64,000 bases of DNA from Plenodomus lindquistii (taxonomy: Eukaryota; Ascomycota; Dothideomycetes; Pleosporales; Leptosphaeriaceae), in assembly GCA_025504975.1 (NCBI GenBank), contig JANUWI010000018.1:868001-932000 (forward strand), written 5' to 3'. The stretch's first letter is position 1. Each line of letters begins with the position of its first letter. The translations under genes and the position numbers were made by a program. This document shows, piece by piece, positions 31,653-42,295 of this stretch. The notes beneath the pieces were generated by a model, which worked only from the letters and a program-made list of their open reading frames with translations, searched no databases and was not told the DNA's origin.

Positions 31653-32901
31653 TCCCTGTTACTAAGACCTTGTTCAGTTGGGACTTACTGCTTTGGCACG
31701 GCGTTTGGGCGCGAAGATATCCTGTTTCTTAGTCGTCATGCGATCCTAGTTGGGACGTTCATTTTCACCACAGATTTGGATTACGCAAGAATAGGCTGGA
31801 TACACTCCTTCGATAGAGCAAGGAGACAACATGCACGAGCGGAGTGCTATACCAAATATCCGTATTAACAATTCAAAAACTTGGAATATGATGTTGGCCT
31901 TGATTCACGCACCTCTGTCAACATGGGCATAAGCTTATGCCATTGTTTGCGCAATGCTAACATCAGCAAGAGATTCGCGTCTTGGAGTATGGCAGCTGCA
32001 GTAGCTGCAGCTGAAGATAACATTATAACCCTCAAGAACATTTGCAACTCGAAATTGCGTGGCAACTCCACGAATATGGACATACGACTGGGGAAACAGA
32101 CACATAGCTAAAGAGGTCTGCACACTACGAGAAAGACCAGCAAGCGAAGACGTTCTCATCGGAACAGCTCTCTTCTCACCTTTTGCTTTTCTCCCTCCTC
32201 GAAACTCTCTGTATGATGAAATCACAAGAAGCCGCTGAGGCGCTCGGAGAGTCCTCAAGGAATAGTGCGCCTGGTTCTTAGCTACAACATTCCTCTGCTA
32301 GGAAGGAACCGTACGAACCGATGGATTGGCGTACAGCCTTTAAGCGTGCATGTCCGCACGAATTTGTGAAGTGAGCATATTGCTACAGTATTTCATCGCG
32401 AATGCAACGAGCCACAGATGTCAGAAGGAAGGCACTTCTTCATTTCTTCGTATCTCGCTTATGAATGACTACTGGCGCGCAAATATGGCCTGCGAAGGGC
32501 AAAGGCCTTCGCCAGACCCTTTTGCCAAATACATGAAAGCCCCTCCATGAACATTGATACTATAAGAATGGTCGTACTGTAGAGCACACGCACACGACCC
32601 CTCGAAGCTCGCCGCCTTGCGTGTTTCCGACCCACCATTCCGACCATTCCGAACCCACTGGACCCTGCCGCCAAAATTCCAGCCCGCCCACCACCAACAC
32701 CAACACCTACGCGCCGAACCTTTCACATCCACAGATCTACGCGCCCATGCACGCCGCACCTTATATTAACGACTGTGACATTCGCTCCTGGGGTTAGCAC
32801 TCTACAATTGCCGTGTGTGACGATCCAGAGTATGCGCCACCATTGTTCGGCACTTGCGTGAGAAGTATCGCATTGCGTCGCATAAGGGCAAAAAAAGCGG
32901 T
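31653..32901. other. 1.25 kb intergenic region
   Basis: 3' flank of the copper-protein gene and 5' flank of the SRR1 gene. An imperfect palindrome of CAGCTGCAG units lies at about 31992-32012. No gene is supported. Confidence 0.5.
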
Positions 32902-33768
32902 ATGGGACGAGGGCGCGTGAAGAGACAGGCGGTGGAGAGTGAGGATGGGTGGACTGTGATTACGCATGGGTTGAGTGGGTTGTCGTTGGGGAAAGGTGAG
33001 AAGAGAGATGGTAAAGAAAGGGAGAATGGTGTGAATGGTATGCCTGGGACGGTGGATGGGCTCACGGCAGAGACACTGCTTGTAGACTTCAAGAAGCGGC
33101 AAGAGCGGTGGATGGATACAGAGTGTGCGAGGCATCTGCAAGGGCTCCTCGAGAAGAGGAAGTGGAAGGTCAAGGAGGCTGTGTGCATAGGCATTGGCAG
33201 TTTTAGTAGGGATTGGGAACATCGACATAGGAGTATGTGGCAGCTTGTGCTGTTTTTTGATGTTGTTGAACAATGTAGGTATACCTTTAAGTTTGCTAAA
33301 GGCTTTTCTCTAATGTGCAATATAGTGCGAAAGCAGAACCTCGAGGTCAAGCTTTACGCGCAAGAACCTGCTTTCACTGCCATCGATGTATCGTTCCTCA
33401 AGAGCCTCGATATTGAGGTCGTCGAAAGCGACGTCGAGTCACATATTGATGCGCGCGCCTTCGTATACTCGCCCTTCGTAGACTGGTATCTGTTGCTGCC
33501 TACATTCCTCCAAGATCGGGATCCAGAGCTATATGTTGGCAACGAGATCTTGGACGATTACAAAACATACGCCCAGACTGAGGATAAGAAGAAAAAGCTA
33601 GAGGAGTGCAACAAGCTAGGACAAGAGTTCTTGAAGCACAGAGAAACGGTCAAGCTGAAAGAATTCGACTTGCATGCGCATGCTCTCAACGGAATGGTGG
33701 TATACTGGAAGAAAGATCTTGAAGATTCAAACGAAGACCACAAGAAGACTCAAGATGCGCCAAGTTGA
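32902..33768 (+). CDS. SRR1-like domain protein
   Basis: Two exons, 32902-33274 and 33326-33768 (271 aa). The intron of 51 bases (GTAGGT donor, ATATAG acceptor) has no in-frame stop, but its removal gives the smooth text FFDVVEQLRKQNLEVKLYAQ. The first in-frame ATG is at 32902; the open frame extends further left with no ATG. The SRR1-like domain covers about residues 90-230: VKEAVCIGIGSFSR, WQLVLFFDVVEQL, VKLYAQEPAFTAIDVSFL, FVYSPFVDWYLL. SRR1 was named for a plant light-signalling/clock gene. Yeast and mammalian relatives are linked to heme-related or transcription roles, and the biochemical function is unclear. The C-terminal KKKKLEECNKLGQEFLK segment is likely coiled coil. The gene ends 68 bases before the end of the DJ-1 gene on the other strand. 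Confidence 0.82.
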   Translation: MGRGRVKRQAVESEDGWTVITHGLSGLSLGKGEKRDGKERENGVNGMPGTVDGLTAETLLVDFKKRQERWMDTECARHLQGLLEKRKWKVKEAVCIGIGSFSRDWEHRHRSMWQLVLFFDVVEQCRYTFKFAKGFSLMCNIVRKQNLEVKLYAQEPAFTAIDVSFLKSLDIEVVESDVESHIDARAFVYSPFVDWYLLLPTFLQDRDPELYVGNEILDDYKTYAQTEDKKKKLEECNKLGQEFLKHRETVKLKEFDLHAHALNGMVVYWKKDLEDSNEDHKKTQDAPS

Positions 33769-33836
33769 AATACATCATATTCAAGGCTCTGTCAGATGTT
33801 CTGGTGTCCCATCCACTCCTACGATATCCAAGTGGA

Positions 33837-34608
33837 TTAGACAGCGCCCCAACGCGCCGCATACCGATCATTCTCAAACTCAACATTCCTCTCATACTCC
33901 GCTCGATCCGCGATAAAAGACGCCATCTCTTCTCCAAAGACCTCCGCAATCCACGCAAACGCCAGGTCAATTCCAGCGCTAATCCCAGAGCTCGACCAGA
34001 CATTACCATCAACGATCCATCGCGCCTTCGCAACCCACTTTACATTGGGATGGTTGGCTTTGATCTGGTCTGAGTGTCAGAAACACTTTCTCCACAAAGC
34101 TCAAAAGGGGGGAAAGGAAGGTGTGAGGATAAAAGTCAAAAGAACCCACGTTATTGAAATCCCTCTTATTCGTAGTTGCCCTCCTTCCGTCCAACCCTCC
34201 CGTCCTCGCCAGGATTTCACTCCCCGTACAAACGGTTAACACCCACTTTGGCCCCTTCTCTCTTCCAACGTCTCTACTCTTCAACCATTGCACGCATTGG
34301 TCCAGTACCTCTACCTTGTCTTCATCACATGCGCCATTTCCGCCAGGTATCAATAGGACATCCAGGTTCTTGGGCGCTGTCTCGAAAGTATGCGTTGGCA
34401 CGATGGATTGTCCGATAGAAGAGCCGGCTGTGGTGTGTCCGCTGGTACTGGTTGAGACTGGAGAGAGAGAAGATGCGATTATGGAAAGCGTGATGGGGTG
34501 AGAAGTGCCAAGGATGTTGAAGGCGTCCATTGGGCCGGCGAAGTCGAGGAGTTGGAATCCGGGGAAGAGGAGGACGCCGATGTTCAGGGGGTTGGGTGGG
34601 AATGCCAT
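33837..34608 (-). CDS. DJ-1/PfpI family protein
   Basis: Two exons from the ATG at 34608: 34608-34150 and 34064-33837, about 228 aa. The fold's start (LNIGVLLFPGFQLLDFAGPM) has the Glu/Asp-to-Pro turn of the class I amidotransferase-like group. The nucleophile elbow is WVLTVCTGSEILARTG with the expected Cys, followed by RRATTNKRDF. The second exon has VKWVAKARWIVDGNVWSSSG, then ISAGIDLAFAWIAEVFG, matching the family. The intron (34065-34149, 85 bases) is a little long. An alternative join uses a GTTCTT donor 4 bases in and an acceptor 2 codons earlier; both keep frame. Possible roles include isonitrile-hydratase-like or glyoxalase-like chemistry; this cannot be settled. Tail-to-tail with SRR1. 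Confidence 0.85.
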
Positions 34609-34995
34609 GCTGAAGATTGTACTGTAGCTTGAAAGTGGGATGAAGTGATTGTAATGGTTGTGAACAGGGTCAAAGTGTCGATGGTGTTTCTTTGCAGGTG
34701 CAGAAAATGGATAATATTTGTCCACGTACCAAAAAATCTACTAATTGCTCAGTGTAAGTAACTTTGTTACAAGCTGTGAACTCGAAGAACAGTCATACCT
34801 CGGGAGAAAAAGGGAGATCTTAGTAAGCATTTTTAGTCTGAGTCTTGGTATTGCGCAGAATACGGAACACGCCATTCCAACAACTATCGTGATGAGAATG
34901 AGAGTCACAGCTGGCCTGCTAGTTGAACACTGTGATGGTCATAACTGATCTTTTTATACAAGATCCAGCTTTGGCCATCATTTACTTGCGCATAT
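34609..34995. other. Short spacer
   Basis: Between the 5' end of the DJ-1 gene and the 3' end of the FAD oxidoreductase gene, both on the minus strand. No feature is seen. Confidence 0.5.
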
Positions 34996-36504
34996 CTACA
35001 CAATACCATTCATATGCACCCCCTTCTCGTCCTGCTGCTGTACCGTCAACATTCCCCTCGCCCTCTCTATTCTTTCCTTTGTCAAAACATAACTCTTCGG
35101 CAAATCACCCTTCTGCACCATCTCCTTGCTCAGCACTCCAAAATCCTTTCCTCCCAGTTCCCCGAGCACCATATCAACCACCGCCTTCCCGCACAACGTG
35201 CCATTCGGCATGCCGTGCCCCGTGTACCCTCCACAGAGCCACATACCCTCTTTGTCAGGCACTTTGCCGACCCAAGGGTGGTCATCACGACTGTAGCCCA
35301 TGATGCCTGTCCATTGCGCGGCGGCTTGTAGTTCTTCGACGCCCTCTGTTTCGCCTCCAAGGTCGAGGACTTTGAGGAGTGCACTACGAAGGTAGGCGGC
35401 TGAGCCTTCATCAATCACAGTGTCATCAGAGATACCTATGCTTGGGAAATTGCCTGCTCCTCTACCGCCACCGAACATCAGGTGTCCTTTGGGGTTTGGA
35501 ACACCTTCGAATGGTCGTTGAATGAGGTAGTCGTCGTTGTTGGCAGGTTGGCCGAGTGCAGCGACCATGCCGTGGGAATCGGGCAAGAGAGTTGATCCTT
35601 TGGGTGGAAGGAGAGCGCTCATCTCGCCGCGGACGGGGACGATGAGATCTGCAAAGTGAGGAAGGAGAGCGGATGTGTAGCCGTTCGTCGCGAGAATGAC
35701 AGTCGAGGATGTGATGGTACCACGAGGTGTGTGCATAGTATGCTTTCCACCATCAGACGTGATTTTATTAACCGGTGTTGTTGTCTGCAAATTGATTTTC
35801 CCTTCCTTGACTAGCTTCTCCAGGATGAAAGTCACCAACTTGTATGGCCACAGGCTCGCGGCTCCCTCACTCAGTGTCGCTCCTACGCATCCTTGTGCCA
35901 CACGGTGCTTCTTGAACGAATCCGCGTCCTTGAGCACTGTAACACGCCGAGCGATCTCTGGAGCGACTTTCTGAAGATGTGCGATTTCCCGTTCGGCCTC
36001 TTGCATAGCTTCTGGCGTCCAGAATGTGCGGCAGCCCGACACGTCGCGCCATTCGCAGGGAACGTTGTGAGCCTTGATATAGGAGCGTACGGTCGCGACA
36101 TTCTTGAGCTCGAACTCTGCGACGTCAGAGGAGCGATCGAAGAGGAGTGGTTGGCAGTGTCCGCCGTTCTGTAGGTCTGTTGTTAGCATGTTTTGCTCCA
36201 TATGCGATCAAGTTGTCAAGGAGTCATGCATTGACGTTGCTTGAGATGCACTCACCCTTCCAGTAGCGCACCAGCATGCTTCTCTGGCCTCGAGCAGCAC
36301 AATGCTCTTTCCTTTCGCTCGCTCGTCTTCTGCAAGATATCTCGCCGCAGATGTACCCGTTATGCCGCTTCCCACGATCACAATATCTGCCTCAGCAGGC
36401 AGCTCCTCTGTGGTACGATGACCGAGGAGAAACTCATTTGGTTCACTGTGCCAGAATGAGTTGGTCGATGTTGGAGTCGGGATGGAAGCGCGTTCGTGCT
36501 TCAT
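34996..36504 (-). CDS. FAD-dependent oxidoreductase (DAO superfamily)
   Basis: Two exons, 36504-36256 and 36168-34996, give 473 aa; the 87-base intron joins CATGR to NGGHCQPLL. The FAD-binding betaalphabeta motif is ADIVIVGSGITGTSAARYL at about residues 39-57, with a ribose-contacting Glu at the end of VLLEAREACWCATGRNGGH. The ATGRNGGH block is the second DAO signature. VILATNGYTSALLPHF and a C-terminal GIMGYSRDDHPWVGKVPD plus WLCGGYTGHGMPNG complete the family pattern. The group oxidises primary or secondary amines and amino acids, with gamma-glutamylputrescine oxidase (PuuB) a close bacterial type. Substrate unknown. The double Cys-containing CWCATGR is notable; flavin attachment through His or Cys cannot be judged. 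Probably cytosolic or peroxisomal; no clear targeting peptide. Confidence 0.88.
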
Positions 36505-37366
36505 GATCGCGGGTGATCGGTTCAGGCTTGGAGATTTAATGGATCGGTGGCAATTCAAGGATGCTTGAGACGAGCCGATGGATATATAGAGCAGTATTTT
36601 GAGTCATCAGAATAGCGCGCTTATGACTTTTCGGAATGCGCAACTCTGTGTCGGCTCAACATGAAGCTTGCGGTGTTGCTGAGGGGTAGTGGGTCAGATG
36701 CCTTCGGAATAAGATAGCAACTGTACACCAATTGATAGGTCAAGTAATCCCGATAACAGGCGTGACTGTCGATGGAGTACGCCGGATCATGGTATTCGCA
36801 GTCGACATGTTCGCGTCCGATAATCGAGGAAAGAGCACAGCGTACAAGAAGACATGAAGGTACTCGCTGAAGCGGTGAGACGGCCTTGCTTCCTGCCGGG
36901 TTCGGAACGGCGGCCGCGACTCGCAGGGCTGACTAGGTCAAGGGGCAGTGCACGCTGTTCCTTGGGCTAGGACAACTCTTTCTCTGCATTCTGCCTCTAA
37001 ATGAACATCTCGCGAGTTCGTCAACGACGATGTTGTTACACGGGACAATCTTCCTTGTGCGAAACGTAATCGGTCCCAGTCCAGAGATATATCACCTATA
37101 CAGCCGTTGCGGTAGGTTTCAAATGAACGCGCGCGCGCAAAACGGCACATTTTTATTTGGATCATTATAAGAAACTAATATACAGAACCATATTGAGCAC
37201 ACTTCGTCGCAATCATGATATTACCGAGTCCAGCTTCAAAAACACAAAAGGAACCGATCACGATCCTTTACCACGAAAAGTCATCACCATACTCCATAGT
37301 CACGACCCAGTAGTCAACTTTCAAATTCCCAAGCGACTGCACCCTTTACGCTTGCGCATTCAACTA
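36505..37366. other. 0.86 kb intergenic region
   Basis: 5' flank of the oxidoreductase gene and 3' flank of the small Ser/Pro-rich gene. No supported feature. Confidence 0.5.
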
Positions 37367-37759
37367 TCATGACCCTTTCCTTGATGAAGTCAAGTCTCGA
37401 ACCGTTTCCCTCACCGATAATCCACCAAACAGCCACTCGTTCGAATGTCGTCCTCTCCACGGATCACTTGCACTCCTCCCCGTCGCTTCAAGGCCTGGTC
37501 TTGTTTCGTTCGTTTTCGCCGGTGGCATTGGTGACTTGGAGCGTTTGCGTGAGACAGGCCCCTTGGACCGACTCCTTGAGCGACCCCGAAGGCGCTGTGT
37601 GATGGCACCGAAGAATTGGTTTTCGGTCGGTGAGGCGACCTTTGGTGAAGTGGGTGAAGTAGTGGATGATGGCGAGAGTTGACCAGAGGAGTCTGATGTT
37701 TTGGAGGAGATGGAGTTTGTGCGAAGAGGAGGCGGCATGGGTTGGGACTGGGAGCCCAT
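37367..37759 (-). CDS. Small Ser/Pro-rich fungal protein of unknown function
   Basis: 130 aa from the ATG at 37759. Most of it is disordered, rich in Ser, Pro and Thr (SGQLSPSSTTSPTSPKVASP), followed by an Arg/Ser block (LRGRSRSRSKGPVSRKRSKS) and a better-ordered C-terminus (NEWLFGGLSVRETVRDL). The WLFGG-x-SVR-x-T segment gives the impression of a conserved short motif found in similar small fungal proteins, but I cannot name a family. No signal peptide or membrane segment. Possible phosphorylation-rich regulatory protein (inference). Confidence 0.62.
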   Translation of the reverse strand: MGSQSQPMPPPLRTNSISSKTSDSSGQLSPSSTTSPTSPKVASPTENQFFGAITQRLRGRSRSRSKGPVSRKRSKSPMPPAKTNETRPGLEATGRSASDPWRGRHSNEWLFGGLSVRETVRDLTSSRKGS

Positions 37760-38863
37760 TGTGATGATGGCCTTCGTATCAAACAGACTGGCTGAGTTTG
37801 AATGTGAAGCTAATCGTATAGACCAAAGAGAGTATCTGTTGATAGCGGTACAGTGCAACGACTAGACTAAGGAACAGTGTGAGAAGGAAGCTGACAATGC
37901 GGCTCAATCTCACACGCAGTCAGCTCAACTTTATACCACTCATCCTACCACGCCATTATTTCCTCATCCTGTGTCCTCCCAAACACCCACAACTTGGCGC
38001 ATATTCCTCCCCAGTATGGGCAGTCGGTGTACTTCGTGCTCCAACCTCATCAAACCCACCTTTTATCCAATCAAACACCGCATAGCAAGAGCGGGGCTAC
38101 AGTTCCCCAAGTGAACTCACCGTCTTCCATCTCAATTGGGTGACCCACATACGACTGCAAGGCCAGCACATCTGCACTGCAGCCGAAAGGACTAAGCTGT
38201 GATAGGCAATAGGGCTGGCTGGGACCAGTCACAGGATGGTTCGCCGGGTGGATGCCTGGATTCCAAGATTTCTTGTGTAATCGGGTAGTTCATTACGGAT
38301 TCCCGAACCCCATCTGCGGATATACCGAGCTCTTCGGCTCTGCTCAACATTGTGCAAGAAATATTGGAGCTGAGTGACGCTGCCCAAATTCTTACCGTTG
38401 TGATGTAAACATTCTGGAGGACAACGTTGATCGGCATTGTGTCCAGGAATAATGTAGAATGTCATCAAGTGCAGGAGGAATACTACTTACTGACTTATCG
38501 GAGGCTCTGCATACATGGCATGCGCGGTGCACAATTCCTGTGATCATGCACTTCGCTGACCGGTTTCCTTGGCGAAGTTCTCCAGTGGGAGATTTGATCT
38601 TCTTCGGACATGGCCGCTGCAATACCCCGCTCGAGACGTTTGGCCAGGTCGCAACGCTTTCCCAAAAAGATCAGTCTGGTAACACTTTCAGCCGCTCTAT
38701 TTTACTAAGCATGCGTTACCGAAAGCCAGCTTGATGCGAAGCTGATAAAGGATGTGATGGGCGTGGCGCGTGAAACTATGGCGCCTCATTCACGCACGTG
38801 ACCCCATGACCCACAGCAGCAAAAATATATTTTCACAACGTTGCAATCGAGAGAAGGATGTTG
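37760..38863. other. 1.1 kb intergenic region
   Basis: Upstream of the small Ser/Pro-rich gene and downstream of the tRNA gene on the minus strand. No supported coding sequence. Confidence 0.5.
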
Positions 38864-38934
38864 TGCATCCTCCGGGAGTCGAACCCGGGCCAATTGCTTG
38901 GAAGGCAATTATCCTACCGTTGGACCAAGAATGC
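38864..38934 (-). tRNA. tRNA-Gly (anticodon UCC)
   Basis: 71-base cloverleaf on the minus strand with no intron. The acceptor stem GCATTCT pairs with AGGATGC with one G-U pair, and the discriminator is A. The A box (TGGTCCAACGG) and B box (GGTTCGACTCC) are present. The anticodon stem ATTGC/GCAAT encloses loop CTTCCAA, giving anticodon UCC, which reads GGA/GGG glycine codons. Confidence 0.93.
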
Positions 38935-40166
38935 TTGATGGAAAATTTAAGAGGTATATGGTAAATAAAGTAAAACATTTGAGTCAACTACAGCGCTGCG
39001 CTGATACTATGCACCTTCAATCCATTGCAATACTTACCAGGACGTTAGCCGGCGTAATCGAAGTATATTATAGCTCGGTTAAAAGTTTTCAACAATACAT
39101 TAGCCCCCTTTGTGTTCGCTTACTGCACTATAACTGACTCGAGCATTCCATCAAGCACCCTACACAAGCGAGACAACGAATACAGCAAGTGGATGACCTG
39201 TGCTGTCAATATTTAGCACAAACTAATCTCGTGTACATGTGATTACAATATATTGGCAAACCAACCTAAAACGGCTATGCTCTTCATTACAAAGAATGAG
39301 GGCACCTGATCCCGCCTCACCTCGCATTCTAGTCTGGACATGTACTCGAACAATATATTGCACGTCGACATCACGATGGATAGCGCGATCGCTGAGAAGC
39401 CGTTGTATCTGTATGGCTTTTGAGGAGCATTGCCTGGCAGAAGTATAACGGATCCTGGCGGAGCAACTCCACACAAATGTATATCAGCTCTGAGAGGAGG
39501 AAGAACATACCAGGAATACTGAACGGCAGGCAATATTTTCGGTAAACGAGGGTCATTCGATTGGACCTTCTATTCGCGGAGGTTATCGAGGTAAGCTAGT
39601 GTGCAGCTCTTTTTCCTGTGATGCGGAGCGCAAAGTTGCGAACATGATATCGATGTGAACAAGAGACGGATTTCACATGCAGTCGATAGAAGTGGTGTAA
39701 TGTAATCAAAAGGCCAATTTTAACGTTTAGCAGGCCGTGGCTTGTGGTCGTCTTTACATGTCATTACATAGCAGCGTGTTGTTACTACACTGCAGATCTT
39801 ATTCTACCACCGCGTGCGGCGAAAAGCGTTCATCTAATCTCTGCCCATGAAATACAATCGACGAGTCAAAGCTTGAAAGCCGACCGTTACATGTCGTCCT
39901 TGAACTATGTGTTTGATGACATCAGATTGTCATAGCTTCTTTGAACTCCACACGCGCTCTACGGGCCCCGCGCGCCGTGATAACATGCCAGACCTGTACT
40001 CAGCCTTGTCATCCCAAGTAATACGCCGTCATCACTCTGGCCTGTAGTAGGGCTTGTAGTAGGAAAAAGACATCGAGGGGCGCGAGACTGAAGCAGGCTG
40101 AACAAAGGATGCATGTGATGTCGCGTCGCGAGGAACAAAAGGATTCTGGAAGTTTACAGGTTCAAT
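38935..40166. other. 1.2 kb intergenic region
   Basis: tRNA 5' flank and 3' flank of the protein-kinase gene. Only short unconvincing ORFs. Confidence 0.5.
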
Positions 40167-41384
40167 CTAGCGGCCGATGTGGTCATCCTGGCTGTGCTCA
40201 TGCATGCTACTCTCAAACGGGTTGCGGTGATTCCGCCGACCTGGAGCAGGGGAGAGGTGCGACCAGGGGTCCTCGAGAAAGACAGAATCAGGTTGAGAGG
40301 TGCCGTCCATTTGATAGGGTACGCCGGCGATGTTGGAGCTCCAAGGATCAGATAGTAAATCTTGACGAGGTCTTGCCGTCCTAAACTGTTGTCCTGGGCT
40401 CTGGTACGGCAGGTGATAGTTGTCGTTAACTCGAGGGATGGCTGGCCTCGCTTATTGTACAGAAAATTTAATCTGACACTGCGTACAAAAATATCGAGGT
40501 TCACAGTTCCAAAAGGCTCTGACAAGATCGTTTGCTGACACACGGTCCTTCACCTCGAAGGATAACATCTTGGACGTCTCTGAGCGTACGACTGCGAGCC
40601 AGTTGTCCATTGAGTTTTCCAGATCCGTCATCAGTAACGAGACAATGGTGTCAATGTGTTGGCAGTAAGGCGTTACGTTTGTTGGTAAGGGACAGGTGCC
40701 GAGAGCGTTGAGGATCTCAATGAACACACAACCAAGAGAGAAAATATCGGTCTTTGAGCTCCTTGGAGAGTTGTTGTGGGCCTCTGGCGCCATATATCGG
40801 CGCGTCCCCGAATGCGACGGTCCTGTTGTGACACTTCGCCCTACGGCACCGTAATCGAGCGAAGACCCGAAGTCTGTGTATATCAAAGTACCGTTGTGGA
40901 CTAGGATATTGTGCGGCTTGATGTCCTTGTGGCGGATACTTTGGGTATGCATGAACTGTAACCCACTCACTAGACAGCCAAAGGATAAGTATAGTATGTC
41001 GAGGCCGCTCTGTGAGATTGAGTGATCGACCGCGTCTTGTATAAGCACATCAAGTGAGCCGTGGCTGGCGACAGGACTCAGTATTAGACCTACTTCGCGT
41101 CTGCCGATATAGGAAGCGAACACTTGTATGATGTGATGGTGGCGGGTCAGGCGGTGCATAACCTTCAGCTCGTTGTCGAAGATTCGTCTCATTTCGAGTC
41201 GTGAACCATGGAATTTGATGACCTTCTTCGCCAAGGTAGCACCAGTCCGTATGTCCCGTACCTCCTCGACATTTGCACAGCTACCATGCCCGAGATTCCT
41301 GATAAGAGTGTAGGGCAGCTCGTCGTTGTCTTCAAGCAGATAGGACTGGCCTTGCTCGATACGCAGCACACGTGGTGCAGACAT
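40167..41384 (-). CDS. Serine/threonine protein kinase with disordered C-terminal tail
   Basis: Start at the ATG 41384 (MSAPRVLRIEQ); the longer open frame to 41417 lacks an ATG. The kinase domain has the glycine loop LGHGSCANVEEV, lysine region LAKKVIKFHG, a catalytic loop IRHKDIKPHNILV (HKD instead of HRD), metal-binding YTDFGSSLD and an APE-like MAPEAHNN, so it should be active. The kinase frame runs into a stop at 40452, but a 54-base intron (40451-40504; GTGAAC donor, AATAAG acceptor) leads to a second exon 40450-40167 that reads a well-formed hydrophilic tail (VNDNYHLPYQSPGQQFRTAR, MDGTSQPDSVFLEDPW). This gives 387 aa. A stronger GTACGC donor at 40486 would make a 36-base intron, which is unusually short. 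Such stand-alone kinases are abundant in filamentous fungi; the pathway is unknown. Confidence 0.8.
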
Positions 41385-42295
41385 GTCTTTGTTCTTTACG
41401 TGAATCGTAGCCGCCAACTAGCCTTCGCGATGTAGTCGCTTCAGATGTTCGGAAGAATCTCGTAGATCGCGTGTGGGGGGCTCACACAGGCCTCGGGCAG
41501 CGTTGTTTCCACGTAATGACGTCCAACGTGATGCAATAGAGCCCACAAGGTAAGGTGTCCGAGTACAAAGCGAGGGAGTAAGGCTGTCCGATGGACATCT
41601 GAACTGCTAGGCGTTGTTAGAGTTGTCTAGAATCTTGGACCGAGCTGCGATACCACCTTCGACTTAGATTACGCCGAGTCAAAGCGTGGTTGATGCATTT
41701 CCCAAGAGATGCGAGTGAGAGAGGATAGACGAGGGAAATGGTGTAGAGACAGAGATGCTCTGCTGGCGCTGCGCAGTCACAAGGCTACGAGACTGAGCTC
41801 AGCTGTCGTAATTGGCTCACCCGGACAGTGACGAAAACAAGGCAGGAGCGAGGCTGAGTCCACGCCACAGATCTGTGCTATATCCTCGATCAGACAGTGC
41901 ATGGATTACGATTGATGATTAAATACCACAGGAGTAGTTACATCCGGTAAGTCTCATCCATCTGATGTTGATATGACTTCCCATAAGTGGGCAAAGTCGA
42001 GAGTATACCTCATACTATGCCAGCTGAAGAGCCAAAAAGTCTCAACCGCCTACATACAGGTATCCAAGCACGTAACATGTTATAAACGCATAGCTGCGAG
42101 ACTCTCTTCTTTATACGTTCCTCACATCAGAAGGAGCACTGTACTGGCCAGATCTATGCAGGAGTACGCAAGCCCAGTCTGCCGCGTGCTCCCATTCAGA
42201 TCTCGCATTCCAAGTCGTTCCGACAACATTGCATTTGGAGTTCATGTGCATCTCTAACATGGCCCGCAACATCGCCATTCGTGGAACCTCCGGCT
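41385..42295. other. 0.9 kb intergenic region
   Basis: Kinase promoter and 3' flank of the acidic-protein gene. No supported feature. Confidence 0.5.

Noticed and set aside
31992..32012. CAGCTGCAG palindrome as an operator or terminator
   Set aside because: Imperfect and isolated; likely a chance PstI/PvuII-like string.
32854..32901. Longer N-terminus for the SRR1-domain protein
   Set aside because: The extended frame begins with TTG and has no ATG before 32902.
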